Shown here piece after piece: positions 17,314 through 26,576 of a stretch of 64,000 nucleotides of DNA (positions are counted from its first letter, which is position 1; every line of letters begins with the position of its first letter). The notes below the pieces were generated by a model that did no database searches, was not told where the DNA came from, and was given only the letters and a program-made list of their open reading frames with translations. The position numbers were made by a program, and so were the translations under genes. Source of the DNA: VGBV01 sp963780395 (GTDB lineage: Bacteria > Actinomycetota > Thermoleophilia > Solirubrobacterales > 70-9); the NCBI GenBank assembly GCA_963780395.1, contig CAWABY010000017.1:124001-188000 (forward strand), given 5' to 3'.

Positions 17314-19485
17314 ATGAGTACGGTTCGGCTATCGGGGGACACTTCCGCGGTTGATGGGACCGAGCAGGGGCGCAGCGCTGCCGCTAGCCGACCACTAGTC
17401 GGGCTATTGCTCGCCGGCATCCTGGCGAGCATTCTGGCGCTCTCGACCGAGACCGCCGTTGCCAGTCACCCGGACGGCGCCTCCCCCGGTCTGCCCCCCG
17501 GCATGAGCGAGGCCGAGCTCCGCGAGGCCGAGACGGCGATCCTCGGGCCCGAGCATGCCGCCGAGCACGCTCAGCAACGGGCGGTGGCGAGCCAGCTGGA
17601 GGCCGACCCCGCCGACACGGCCACGGCTGGCGACGGGTCGGCGCAGTTCAGGGTCGTCGGCCCTCCCGCGCAGGTTGGGCAGTGGGGCGCGCCTTTCGAG
17701 ATCCCCACCGTCGGCATCCACGCGGCGCTTCTTCCCACCGGCAAGGTGATGTGGTGGTCCAACATCGTCCCCGGCGAGAACACGGCACAGGCCTGGCTCT
17801 GGGACCCCAGCACGGGGGCCACGAAGCGGGTGGACCCGCCGATACTTTCCGCAACGGGGGAAGCGGCCAACATCTGGTGCAGCGGGCAATCGCTGCTCGC
17901 CGACGGCCGCGTGCTCGTCACCGGGGGCAACCTCGCCTATCCCGACGGCCCCCCCGCCACCCCGTCGCGGAAGGGGCTCAACAAGGTCTACACGTTCAAT
18001 CCATTCAACGAGACCTGGACCGAGCAGCCCGACATGCCCCACGGGCGCTGGTACCCAGGCCAAGTCAGCCTCCCCGACGGGCGGACGCTGATCATCAGCG
18101 GGCTTAACGAGACCGGTAGCGGAGATCAGAACCCCGATGTCGACCTGTTCACCCCCTCGGCAGATCTCAACGGGCAGGGCACCCTGACGACGATCGCGAC
18201 CCGAGGCGGAGCGGGGCAACCCCCGCAGGGCGGGAACTATCCCCACATGTTCGTGATGCCGAGTGGACGCACCCTGGTCGCCGGGCCACAGCCCCAGGAC
18301 AGTTGGTTCGTCGACCAGACCAGCCCGTTTTCGTGGTCGCAGGTCACAGACTTCGCCGGCGGCTCCCGGCGGTTCGGCAGTGGTGTCCTGATGCCCGGCG
18401 GCCCGGGGGGGTCCGGCATCGCGATGTTGATCGGGGGAGGGACTCCGGCCGCCCTCGGCACCTCGGTTAGGTTCGACGAGAGCTCTCCCTCCTCCTGGAG
18501 CACCGGCCCTTCCTTGCAGATACCACGAACGCACCACAACACGGTGCTGCTCCCGGACGGCTCGATGGCGACGGTCGGCGGAGGCGTCGGCAACGGTCCC
18601 ACGAATGGACTGTGGGATGCCGATGAGGAGCAGAAGCAGGTCGAGCTCTACGACCCGGCGACACAGACCTGGCGGCTCGGCGCCTCCCAGCAGGAGAGCC
18701 GCGCCTACCATTCCACCGCCCTGCTGCTCCCCGATGGCCGGGTGCTGTCCGCCGGGGACGAGGTCAACGGCGCCAGTCTCGACGCAGCCGAGATCTATGA
18801 GCCGCCGTATCTGTTCAACGGACCACAACCGGCGATCACCTCGGCCCCCGACAGCGTCGCCTGGGGGGATGACTTCGGCGTCTACAGCCCGGACGCGATC
18901 TCGCGAGCGGTGCTGATGGCCCCGGGCGCGACCACCCACGGGAACGACATGAACCAGCGCCACGTCGAGCTCCAGGTCACGGGCGTGACCGCCGGGGTGG
19001 GCGTCAACGTAGCCGCGCCGCCCAGCTCCGCGGTGGCCCCTCCGGGCTACTACATGCTCTTCCTCCTCAATCAGCAGGGCGTGCCTTCAGCAGCGCGCTG
19101 GGTCAAAGTGGATCCCAGTGCGCCCGATCGGCCACCGCTCGTTCTCAGCGCCGGCGCCACCCTCGGGGCCAAGGCTAAGAGCCAGCGCCCCAGGGTAAAG
19201 CGCAAGAAGCTGATCCTGCCGATCAAATGTGTGCAACCCGAGGGCGTGGACTGCGCCGGCGAGATCGCAGTCACGGCGAAGGTGGGTGGCGGGGCCGCCA
19301 TCGCCAAGCGGGTGACCCTCGCGGCCGGCTCGTACTCTGTTCCCTCCGGAACCACCCGCGAGGTGAAGCTGAAACTGAGCAAGCGCGGCATGTTCCTGAT
19401 CAAGAGAAAGGGCAAGCTCAAAGCCACGGTGACGCTCACGAACAGCCTCAACGGCGTCGCCGACAGCTTCAAGGTCAAGATCTAG
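17314..19485 (+). CDS. secreted galactose oxidase/GlxA-like copper-radical oxidase
   Basis: Secreted protein of about 723 residues. The signal or anchor region (PLVGLLLAGILASILALS) is followed by a Kelch-type propeller and a C-terminal DUF1929-like domain. The catalytic set of copper-radical oxidases is visible: the cofactor Cys in IWCSGQSLLADGRVLVTGG (about 189), the partner Tyr in RWYPGQVSLPDGR (about 246), Tyr-His in SRAYHSTALLLPDGR (about 464) and the last copper His in TTHGNDMNQRHVEL (about 541). Such enzymes oxidise primary alcohols or aldehydes and release hydrogen peroxide. About 100 extra C-terminal residues are Lys-rich and strand-forming (RPRVKRKKLILPIKC). ATG 17314 has a strong Shine-Dalgarno 6 nt upstream. 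Confidence 0.87.
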   Translation: MSTVRLSGDTSAVDGTEQGRSAAASRPLVGLLLAGILASILALSTETAVASHPDGASPGLPPGMSEAELREAETAILGPEHAAEHAQQRAVASQLEADPADTATAGDGSAQFRVVGPPAQVGQWGAPFEIPTVGIHAALLPTGKVMWWSNIVPGENTAQAWLWDPSTGATKRVDPPILSATGEAANIWCSGQSLLADGRVLVTGGNLAYPDGPPATPSRKGLNKVYTFNPFNETWTEQPDMPHGRWYPGQVSLPDGRTLIISGLNETGSGDQNPDVDLFTPSADLNGQGTLTTIATRGGAGQPPQGGNYPHMFVMPSGRTLVAGPQPQDSWFVDQTSPFSWSQVTDFAGGSRRFGSGVLMPGGPGGSGIAMLIGGGTPAALGTSVRFDESSPSSWSTGPSLQIPRTHHNTVLLPDGSMATVGGGVGNGPTNGLWDADEEQKQVELYDPATQTWRLGASQQESRAYHSTALLLPDGRVLSAGDEVNGASLDAAEIYEPPYLFNGPQPAITSAPDSVAWGDDFGVYSPDAISRAVLMAPGATTHGNDMNQRHVELQVTGVTAGVGVNVAAPPSSAVAPPGYYMLFLLNQQGVPSAARWVKVDPSAPDRPPLVLSAGATLGAKAKSQRPRVKRKKLILPIKCVQPEGVDCAGEIAVTAKVGGGAAIAKRVTLAAGSYSVPSGTTREVKLKLSKRGMFLIKRKGKLKATVTLTNSLNGVADSFKVKI

Positions 19486-19602
19486 ACCTACGCGCGAACC
19501 TGCTGCTCGGTTGGGCTGAAATGCCGAGGACGCCGATACGCTGGAGACGTCGCGGGACGCTGCCACCGGAAACATGGCGTTTGCAGCGTGATCCCGCAAC
19601 CG

Positions 19603-19679
<77 letters not shown>

Positions 19680-19682
19680 GCT

Positions 19683-20903
19683 ATGGAGATTCGGAAAGTC
19701 TTGAGTTGGCGGCGTCGGTGTGCCGTCGCGGCCGGGGTGGTGACGGTGACGGCGTCGCTTGCGGTCGGCGCCGGCTCGAGCCGGGCCTCGTTTCCGGTCG
19801 GCGAGCCCGGCAAGATCGTCTTCTCGCGCTTCGACGGCAGCCAGACCGATGTCTGGTACATGAATCCGGATGGTTCCGGCCAGCTCGATCTCACCAACAC
19901 CGCATCGCCGGCGTCAGAGTCCGGAGCGATCTTCTCGCCTGATGGCCGCCGGATCGCCTATATCCAGGACGCTGAGGTCTACGTCATGAACGCGGACGGC
20001 TCGGTCCGGACCAACCTGACGAACACTCCAGGCCCCGAGGAGCAGGACGTGAACTTCTCACCCGACGGGCGGCGGATCGTCTTTGCCCGTATCAGCGGGC
20101 CCGATGCCGACATCGCGGCGGTCAACACCGATGGCACCGGGGCCGTTCCGATCACCCAGACACCCGACACCAGCGAAACCGGCCCGAGCTTCTCCCCCGA
20201 CGGGCGGCGGATCGCCTTCAACCGCTGTGACGGGCAATGCGATCTCTGGGTCATGAACGCCGACGGCTCCAACCCGACGCCCCTCACCAGTCCCGGTTCT
20301 CCAGTCAACGAACTGGACGCCGCCTTCTCCCCCGACGGGAAGCGGATCGCCTTCCGGCGGGACAACGACATCTGGGTGATGAACGCCGACGGCTCCGGTC
20401 AGGTCCCGCTGATGCTCACCCCCGGTATCGCCAATCAGGAGGGAGGGCCGGTGTTCTCGCCCGATGGCAAGAGGATCCTGTTCCGGCGCTTCAACGGCAT
20501 GCAGGGGGAGATCCTCGTCATGAACGCCGACGGCTCCGCGGAGCTCAATTTGACGAACACGCCCGCGCCCGTCTCCGAGGCATCCGCTGACTGGGAATCC
20601 ATGTACCGGTGTGCGGGGCGGCGCGCGACCCTGGTCGGCACGGACTCCGCTGAGATCCTCAAGGGCACCAAGCGAGCCGACGTGATCGTGGGCAACGGGG
20701 GCAACGACAAGCTCGTCGGGCGAGGCGGCAAGGACCGGATCTGCGGCGGCAGGGGCAACGACAAGCTCAAGGGCGGCGCCGGCAACGACCGGCTATTCGG
20801 AGGAGCCGGGCGCGACAAGCTCGCCGGCCAGAAGGGCAGCGACAAGTGCGCCGGGGGGGCCGGCAAGGACAAGGGCACCGCCTGCGAGAAGGGGAAGGTC
20901 TAG
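19683..20903 (+). CDS. secreted TolB-like beta-propeller with C-terminal RTX-like repeats
   Basis: Exported protein of 406 residues. Signal peptide at about 1-35 (AAGVVTVTASLAVGAGSSRA). Six TolB/WD40-like PD40 units follow, each with an FSPDGRRIAF-like strand and a VMNADGS-like turn (residues 45-300). The last 100 residues are glycine-rich repeats of the RTX family type (GNGGNDKLVGRGGKDRICGG, GNDRLFGGAGRDKL) but with many Lys and Arg residues and four Cys, so calcium binding may be weakened or modified. The ATG lies 6 nt after the tRNA 3' end with no Shine-Dalgarno, so expression probably depends on the tRNA transcript. Propellers of this type are often extracellular; no substrate can be named. 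Confidence 0.85.
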   Translation: MEIRKVLSWRRRCAVAAGVVTVTASLAVGAGSSRASFPVGEPGKIVFSRFDGSQTDVWYMNPDGSGQLDLTNTASPASESGAIFSPDGRRIAYIQDAEVYVMNADGSVRTNLTNTPGPEEQDVNFSPDGRRIVFARISGPDADIAAVNTDGTGAVPITQTPDTSETGPSFSPDGRRIAFNRCDGQCDLWVMNADGSNPTPLTSPGSPVNELDAAFSPDGKRIAFRRDNDIWVMNADGSGQVPLMLTPGIANQEGGPVFSPDGKRILFRRFNGMQGEILVMNADGSAELNLTNTPAPVSEASADWESMYRCAGRRATLVGTDSAEILKGTKRADVIVGNGGNDKLVGRGGKDRICGGRGNDKLKGGAGNDRLFGGAGRDKLAGQKGSDKCAGGAGKDKGTACEKGKV

Positions 20904-20908
20904 CTGGG

Positions 20909-20950
20909 CTAAGGAGTAGGCCCCAGGTTCGAATCCTGGTCGGGGCGCTG
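20909..20950 (+). repeat. 42-bp direct repeat, copy 2 (tRNA-Arg 3' half)
   Basis: Exact copy of the tRNA-Arg 3' half plus CTG, without the 5' half needed for a functional tRNA. It marks the right edge of the single-gene unit, with ordinary chromosomal genes beginning 21 bp later. Confidence 0.93.
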
Positions 20951-20971
20951 CGGGTTGCGATGTAGGTTCGC

Positions 20972-21331
20972 TCAATCCGAGCGGTGGGAGACGATGTTCA
21001 CGGTCGTCCCGCTGGGCTCGCGAAGCATGAAGCGCCGGACACCCCACTCCTCGTCGCGCAGCGGATAGGCGATTTCGAGGCCAAGCTCCACCGCTCTGGC
21101 GTGGACGGCGTCGACGTCATCCACCCCGACCGAGATGCCGGGCGCCGCCGGGTCGTCGTTGCCGATGATCGTCACCTGGGCGGTGGGGTTGGTCGGTGAG
21201 GTGAGGGTCACCACCCAGCCCAGGTCCATCGCCACCTCGAAGCCGAGGAGGTCGACGAAGAACTCTCTGGTCCCAGCGGGCTGATCGGAGCTGATGTTCG
21301 GGACCGCCCGCCTGATCGTCACCGCCGACAC
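20972..21331 (-). CDS. VOC-family (glyoxalase/bleomycin-resistance-like) protein
   Basis: Small protein of 119 residues with the paired beta-alpha-beta-beta-beta fold of the vicinal oxygen chelate superfamily. The segments FFVDLLGFEVAMDLGWVVTL, ISVGVDDVDAVHARAVELGL and FMLREPSGTTVNIV follow the usual order. The final Glu-Pro-x-Gly motif (REPSG) is a common metal-site region. Members include glyoxalases, dioxygenases and resistance proteins; the substrate cannot be told. It converges on the right-hand tRNA repeat and is divergent from the glycosyltransferase gene. Confidence 0.82.
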   Translation of the reverse strand: MSAVTIRRAVPNISSDQPAGTREFFVDLLGFEVAMDLGWVVTLTSPTNPTAQVTIIGNDDPAAPGISVGVDDVDAVHARAVELGLEIAYPLRDEEWGVRRFMLREPSGTTVNIVSHRSD

Positions 21332-21412
21332 CCTAATCGGATCAGGCCGGCGAGAAAGCGCTCGAGCACCCGGCTAGACCCGATCGGCGGCGCGGCGTAC
21401 CATCCCCGCCCT

Positions 21413-22423
21413 GTGAAGCTGATCATCCAGATCCCCTGTCTGAACGAAGAGGAGACGCTTCCTCGCACGCTGGCTGACCTGCCGCGCGAGGTCGAGGGCT
21501 TCGACCGCGTCGAGTGGCTGGTCGTCGACGACGGCTCAACCGACCGCACGGTCGAGGTCGCGCGCGAGCACGGGGTCGAGCACCTGGTGCGGCTGACCAA
21601 CAACAAGGGGCTGGCGGCGGCCTTCCAGGCCGGGCTGGACGCCGCCCTGAAGCTGGGCGCCGACGTGATCGTCAACACCGACGCCGACAACCAGTACTCC
21701 GCCCGCGACGTACCGCGGCTGGTCGAGCCGATCCTGGCCGGCCGCGCCGACATGGTGGTCGGCGACCGCCGCGTGCAGACGATCGAGCATTTCTCGCCGA
21801 CCAAGAAGCTGCTGCAGCGGCTGGGGAGCTGGATCGTGCGCCGCGCCTCGGGGACCACCGTCCCCGACACGACCTCGGGCTTCCGCGCGTACAACCGCGA
21901 GGCGGCGCTGCAGCTGCTGGTGGTCAACAACTACACCTACACGCTGGAGAGCCTGATCCAGGCGGGCAAGGGGATGGTGGCCATCGAGGACGTCCCCGTC
22001 TCCACCAACCCGAAGACGCGCGAGTCCCGGTTGATGGGTTCGACCTCGCGCTACGTCGGCCGCAGCGCCTTCGCGATCTTCCGCGCCTACGTCCGCCACG
22101 AGCCGCTGCGGGTGTTCATGGTCGCGGCGGCGATCTTCACCGTGCTGGCGCTGGGGGCGTGGACCCCGTTCCTGGCCGACTTCGTCCTCAACGGCGACAG
22201 CACCGGGCACATCCAGTCGCTGATCCTGGGGGCGGTGCTGATGCTGGCCGCGGTGCAGATGTTCGCGCTGGGGATCATCGGCGACGCCCTGGCGGGCCAG
22301 CGCGTGGTCGCGCAGAGGATCTATGAGCGTGTGCGTCGCCTGGAGCTCGAGGCGGGCGTGGCCCCGTCCCACTACGAGCCGAACCTGACCGTGGAGACGA
22401 TCGAGACCATCACCCGCTCGTGA
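21413..22423 (+). CDS. family 2 glycosyltransferase (polyprenyl-phosphate sugar transferase type)
   Basis: Protein of 336 residues. The GT-A domain carries IPCLNEEETLPRTL, the VVDDGSTDRT motif, and the metal-binding DADNQY (Asp-x-Asp). Two C-terminal membrane helices (FMVAAAIFTVLALGAW and LILGAVLMLAAVQMFALGI) anchor it. This is the layout of dolichyl/polyprenyl-phosphate mannose or glucose synthases that load sugars onto lipid carriers for GT-C enzymes. Starts at GTG and overlaps the following methyltransferase gene by four bases. The GT-C-like membrane proteins downstream could use its product. Confidence 0.87.
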   Translation: MKLIIQIPCLNEEETLPRTLADLPREVEGFDRVEWLVVDDGSTDRTVEVAREHGVEHLVRLTNNKGLAAAFQAGLDAALKLGADVIVNTDADNQYSARDVPRLVEPILAGRADMVVGDRRVQTIEHFSPTKKLLQRLGSWIVRRASGTTVPDTTSGFRAYNREAALQLLVVNNYTYTLESLIQAGKGMVAIEDVPVSTNPKTRESRLMGSTSRYVGRSAFAIFRAYVRHEPLRVFMVAAAIFTVLALGAWTPFLADFVLNGDSTGHIQSLILGAVLMLAAVQMFALGIIGDALAGQRVVAQRIYERVRRLELEAGVAPSHYEPNLTVETIETITRS

Positions 22424-23082
22424 GCGGCGCATCGGGTACGCCGGGCGTCGGCGAGATCGCCCACGTCAACCCAGAGGAAGCCGGGGGCAACGTCTACGAC
22501 AAGTACTCCTCGTCGAACCCCATCGAGCGCTATCTCGTCAACGGCTTCCTGCGGCAGTTCGGCTCCATGGTCGAGCTCAGTGGCGCCTCCGACGCCCACG
22601 AGGTCGGCTGCGGCGAGGGAGAGCTGTCGAGGCTGATGGCGCGCGAGGGCCTCCGGGTCAGGGGCAGCGACCCCTTCCAGGACGTGATCGCCGAGGCGCG
22701 CGCCCGCGCGGCCGCCGAGGGGCTGGAGATCGAGTTCGAGGCGAAGCCGGTGCAGGCGCTCGATCCCGCCCGCGATTCGGCCGAGCTGGTCGTCTGCTGC
22801 GAGGTGCTCGAGCACCTCGAGGACCCGGAGGCTGCGCTTGCGACGCTGGCGAGCCTGGCGCGGCCCTGGCTGATCGCGAGCGTCCCGCGCGAGCCCCTCT
22901 GGCGAGCCCTGAACACGGCGAGGGGCAAGTACCTGGGCCAGCGCGGCAACACCCCCGGCCACCTCAACCACTGGTCCAAGGCCGCCTTCACCCGCTTCCT
23001 GGAGACTCGCTTCGAGGTGGAGATGCTGCGCAGCCCGACGCCGTGGACGATGGCGCTCTGCCGCGCAAAGGGGCAGGAGTGA
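22420..23082 (+). CDS. class I SAM-dependent methyltransferase
   Basis: Cytosolic methyltransferase of 220 residues. The SAM motif I is degenerate but recognisable as HEVGCGEGELSRLM, motif II is GSDPFQDVIAEARARA, and the acidic ELVVCCEVLEHLEDPEAAL motif is typical of type 11 methyltransferases. NTPGHLNHWSKAAFTRFLE resembles lipid- or glycan-modifying members. It overlaps the upstream glycosyltransferase and the downstream membrane-protein gene by four bases each (GTGA), so the three are co-translated and probably act on the same cell-envelope glycolipid. Confidence 0.85.
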   Translation: MSGASGTPGVGEIAHVNPEEAGGNVYDKYSSSNPIERYLVNGFLRQFGSMVELSGASDAHEVGCGEGELSRLMAREGLRVRGSDPFQDVIAEARARAAAEGLEIEFEAKPVQALDPARDSAELVVCCEVLEHLEDPEAALATLASLARPWLIASVPREPLWRALNTARGKYLGQRGNTPGHLNHWSKAAFTRFLETRFEVEMLRSPTPWTMALCRAKGQE

Positions 23083-24839
23083 AGGCGATCCGCTCGGGCT
23101 GGGCGGCGATCCGGGCGCGGCCGGGCGCGGCCGCGATCGTCTGCCTGGGCTTCGCCTGGGCGCTGACGATGCACTCGATGGGCTGGGCGCAGCTCGCCCA
23201 CTACGCCCAGGTCCGCGCCTTCGCCGAAGGGCAGGCCGAGATCGACCCCTGGCACTGGGAGACCAACGACAAGGCCTGGATCGAGGGTCACTTCTATTCG
23301 GTCAAGTCGCCGGGGACGGCGGCCCTGACGACGCCGCTGTACATGGCGATCGAGGGCGTCGGCGGCCTCGATACCGCGCGCGACGCGGCGCTGAACGCGC
23401 GCGACACCGAGTGGCCGCGCTGGTCGCCCGAGGAGAGCCCGGCGATCGAGAACTACGGCTATGACCCGCAGCGCGGCCGCGTCATGGAGGAGCGCCTCGA
23501 GGCGGGGACGCCGGTCGCCTGGGTGCTGACGCTGCTGGCGGCCGTCATCCCCGCGGTGCTGTTGCTGTTCGGCGTGCGCTGGGTCGGAGACCGGGTCGAG
23601 CCCGGCTACGGGACGGCCGCCGCGATCACGCTCGGCATCGCATCGATGCTGATGGTGTTCGCCGCCGAGTACTTCTCCCACGTGGCCGCGGCGGCGCTGG
23701 GCTTCGCTGCCTTCCTGGTGCTGATGCGGGAGCGCGACGGGGAGCCGAGTTGGAGGGCGGTGGGCATCGCAGGGGGGCTCGCCGGGCTGGCGATCAGCTT
23801 CGAGTACCAGGTGGGGCTGGTCGGCGTGGTGCTGTTCTTCTACGCGCTGGCGAGGTCGGCGCCGAGGCTGCCCCGCGCCGCCGTCTATGCCGCGGGGGGC
23901 CTGGTGGGGGTGATCCCCGCGCTCGCCTTCAACGTCTGGGCGCTGGGCTCGCCGTTCGAGTTCGCCTACGGCGCCGCCGTTGACACCCCCGGCTTCAGCG
24001 GCCACGACACGCTGGGCCTGAACAGCGACGGCTTCTTCGGGATCACCGCGCCGCGCCTGGACGCGGTGGTGGACCTGCTGGTCGCCAACCGCGGCCTGCT
24101 GGTGCTGACGCCGGTGATCGTCGCGGCGCTGGCCGGCGTGGTGCTGCTGCGCCGCGGCCGGCACCGCACCGAGGCCAACGTGATCATCGCCGTCGCCGCC
24201 GTCTACTTCGTCTACAACGCCGGCTACTGGCTGACGTTCGGCGGCGGCACGCCCGGCCCCCGCTTCCTGATCCCCGCGCTGCCCTTCGTGGCGGTCGGCC
24301 TGGCCCCGGCCTATCGGCGGTTTCCCGGCGTCACGCTCGCGCTCGCGATCCCCTCGGCGGTGTTCATGGTCGTCGCGGCCCTCACCTTCCCGCTGCTGGG
24401 CGAGAACGGCCCCGGCACCTGGCTCGAGTTCCTCTGGGACGGGCGCTTCGAGCACACGGTGCTCACTGTGGCCGGCGTCTCCAACGCCTGGCTCGCCCTG
24501 CTCCCCGTCGTTGCGGCGCTGATCGCCGCGATCGCGCTCGCGGTCAGGGCGACCCCGGCGACCCCCGTCGGCGACCTCCGCCTCGCGGTGGTGGCCGTGC
24601 TGGCCTGGATCCCGATCGCCGTCCTCGGTCCCGGCATCGCCGGCGACAAGGTCACCCCGCTCGACGGCGATCCGAACCTGATCTACCTGGTGGCCGCCGG
24701 GGCGGCCGCCTCGCTGCTGGCGCTGGCTGTGCTGAGCCGGCGCCGCCCCCGTCGTCAGCCGGGCGAGCCAGGGGAGGCCGAGGACGAATCGCCGGCCTCC
24801 CCCTCGGCGCCCGAGCCGGCGCTGGGCTCCAGCTCGTAG
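23079..24839 (+). CDS. polytopic membrane protein, probable GT-C-type glycosyltransferase
   Basis: Membrane protein of 586 residues with about 10-12 hydrophobic helices and a large extracytoplasmic loop after the first helix (QLAHYAQVRAFAEGQAEIDPW, then SVKSPGTAALTTPLY). An Asp/Glu-containing first loop followed by many helices is the general plan of lipid-linked sugar transferases, but no signature is decisive. The start GTG 23079 overlaps the methyltransferase stop. The last 28 codons overlap the 3' end of the convergent gene. The C-terminal tail is Arg/Pro/Glu-rich and probably cytoplasmic. Confidence 0.72.
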   Translation: MKAIRSGWAAIRARPGAAAIVCLGFAWALTMHSMGWAQLAHYAQVRAFAEGQAEIDPWHWETNDKAWIEGHFYSVKSPGTAALTTPLYMAIEGVGGLDTARDAALNARDTEWPRWSPEESPAIENYGYDPQRGRVMEERLEAGTPVAWVLTLLAAVIPAVLLLFGVRWVGDRVEPGYGTAAAITLGIASMLMVFAAEYFSHVAAAALGFAAFLVLMRERDGEPSWRAVGIAGGLAGLAISFEYQVGLVGVVLFFYALARSAPRLPRAAVYAAGGLVGVIPALAFNVWALGSPFEFAYGAAVDTPGFSGHDTLGLNSDGFFGITAPRLDAVVDLLVANRGLLVLTPVIVAALAGVVLLRRGRHRTEANVIIAVAAVYFVYNAGYWLTFGGGTPGPRFLIPALPFVAVGLAPAYRRFPGVTLALAIPSAVFMVVAALTFPLLGENGPGTWLEFLWDGRFEHTVLTVAGVSNAWLALLPVVAALIAAIALAVRATPATPVGDLRLAVVAVLAWIPIAVLGPGIAGDKVTPLDGDPNLIYLVAAGAAASLLALAVLSRRRPRRQPGEPGEAEDESPASPSAPEPALGSSS

Positions 24840-26572
24840 ATCACCAGCGGGCCGCGCCTGCTGACCTTCAGGCCCAGCCCCTTCACCGGCTTGTACTCGG
24901 CGCCGTACTGGGGCCAGACGATCGAACGGTCGGTGTGGAGGACGACGCTGCGCACGCCGTACTCGCGCAGGCGGGCGACGGTGGCGGCGTCCGGGAAGTC
25001 GCGCATCTCGAGGATCAGCTGCTCGATCGAGTCGGGGCGGGTGCTGGCGCGCCCGTTGACGATCAGCGGGAAGCCGTCGGTGGACCAGAACAGATAGCGG
25101 CGGTTGTCCTCTCCCCCCTCGGCGGGCAGGTGAAGCTGGGGGGCCGGGACGTCGGCGACCGAGGGCGGCTCGGCGTCGAGCGCAGGCTGATCCTGCTGGT
25201 CGGTGGGGTCGAACGGGAGCCCGCGCCCCTCGATCACGATCGCCAGCGCGAGCACGCCGGCGAGCCCGACGGCCACCGCGCGCGAGGCGGTAGCGGACGC
25301 CGGGGGAGTGCGGCGGGCGAGCCGCCGCCGGGCCGCGCGCACGGTCGACTCCGCGCCCGCGCCCGCCAGCAGCGCCAGGGCCAGGGTCGAGAAGGTCGCG
25401 AGGCGCCCCGGCGTCCTGATCGCCTCCCAGCCCGGCAGCAGGTCGTAGACGACGCGGTAGGGCCAGAGCCAGCCCCCCTCCTCCTGGAACCCCAGCTCCA
25501 GCACCGCCAGCCCGAGGACTCCCACCCCCAGCCCGATTCGCAGTCGCCGCGGCAGGCTGGACGAGCGCAGGCCGACGATCGCCAGAACCAGGATCAGAAG
25601 GCCCGGGAACAGGGTCTTCTCGACCGGGTTGTTGACCTCGTCGAAGAGGCCCTGGGTGACGTCGCCCCAGACCCAGTTCTCCTCCGAGCTGAGCAGGAAG
25701 ACCGAGAGCGGGCCCGAGAACTCCTCGACCGTAGAGGGGGGCCGCGTCGCCTCGGGATAGGCGTCGGCGACGCGGAAGTAGGGCAGCGAGATCAGGCCCA
25801 CGATGGCGACGAAGATCGCGGCCCCGGTGAGCCCCGCGATCAGCATGCGGCGATCGAGCGCGGGTCTCCCGCGCCGCCACCAGACGATGGCGCCGATCGC
25901 CGCCAGCAGGGCGAGCAGATAGGTGAAGGGCAGCCCGACCGCGAACCCGATCGAGACCTGCCACGCCGCGACCAGCGCCGCGGCGATCAGCAGCCAGGGG
26001 CGCTGGAGGCGCAGTGCGCGGACCCCCAGGGCGAGCGTCAACGGGATGCCCCCCGAGGAGACCACCTGCATGTGGCCGTCCTGCTCGAGCCGGAACGGGG
26101 CGTATGCGAAGGCGGCCCCGGCCACGATCGCGCCGCCCGGCCCAAGCCCCAGCTCCCTGCCGAGCCAGTAGCCGCCGAAGAAGCAGAGGGCGTAGGCGAA
26201 CAGGAACAGGAGGTCGTAGCGGACGACGGCGGCGTGCGGTCCCTCGCCGATCAGGCCGGCGGGCGCGTAGCCGATCAGCGCGTCGCCGAAGGCGAGGGAA
26301 TCCGGCTCGGGCCAGAACTGGTTCGACCGGAAGAACTCGAAGGGCTGCTCGGTGAGGGCGTGCCCGCCCCAGGCGACCTGCCAGGACTGCGGCAGGGGGT
26401 CGCCGAGGTCCGCGGGGATCGTCTCGCCGAGGTGAAGCGGCAGCGGCCAGTGCATGACCACCGCCAGCAGCGCCGCACCGAGAGCGGCGAGCAGCAGCTC
26501 GCGGAACGTGACCTCGCGACGGTCGGGCAGCATGAGGCGCGCGAGGCTACCGGCCCCGCTCCGCTCCGCCAT
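24755..26572 (-). CDS. polytopic membrane protein (YfhO/GT-C-like)
   Basis: Membrane protein of about 605 residues with 11-13 helices, a long luminal loop after the first helix (HLGETIPADLGDPLPQSWQ) and the PGWEAIRTPGRLATFSTLAL segment often found in YfhO-like and related bacterial GT-C proteins. The C-terminal globular part (about 475-585) includes YLFWSTDGFPLIVNGRAS. The start at 26572 is 5 bp behind the pyrE stop. An in-frame ATG at 26533 is also possible. The gene's 3' end overlaps the convergent membrane-protein gene by 85 bp. A role in envelope polysaccharide or glycolipid assembly is inferred from type and neighbours. Confidence 0.72.
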   Translation of the reverse strand: MAERSGAGSLARLMLPDRREVTFRELLLAALGAALLAVVMHWPLPLHLGETIPADLGDPLPQSWQVAWGGHALTEQPFEFFRSNQFWPEPDSLAFGDALIGYAPAGLIGEGPHAAVVRYDLLFLFAYALCFFGGYWLGRELGLGPGGAIVAGAAFAYAPFRLEQDGHMQVVSSGGIPLTLALGVRALRLQRPWLLIAAALVAAWQVSIGFAVGLPFTYLLALLAAIGAIVWWRRGRPALDRRMLIAGLTGAAIFVAIVGLISLPYFRVADAYPEATRPPSTVEEFSGPLSVFLLSSEENWVWGDVTQGLFDEVNNPVEKTLFPGLLILVLAIVGLRSSSLPRRLRIGLGVGVLGLAVLELGFQEEGGWLWPYRVVYDLLPGWEAIRTPGRLATFSTLALALLAGAGAESTVRAARRRLARRTPPASATASRAVAVGLAGVLALAIVIEGRGLPFDPTDQQDQPALDAEPPSVADVPAPQLHLPAEGGEDNRRYLFWSTDGFPLIVNGRASTRPDSIEQLILEMRDFPDAATVARLREYGVRSVVLHTDRSIVWPQYGAEYKPVKGLGLKVSRRGPLVIYELEPSAGSGAEGEAGDSSSASPGSPG

Positions 26573-26576
26573 CAGC

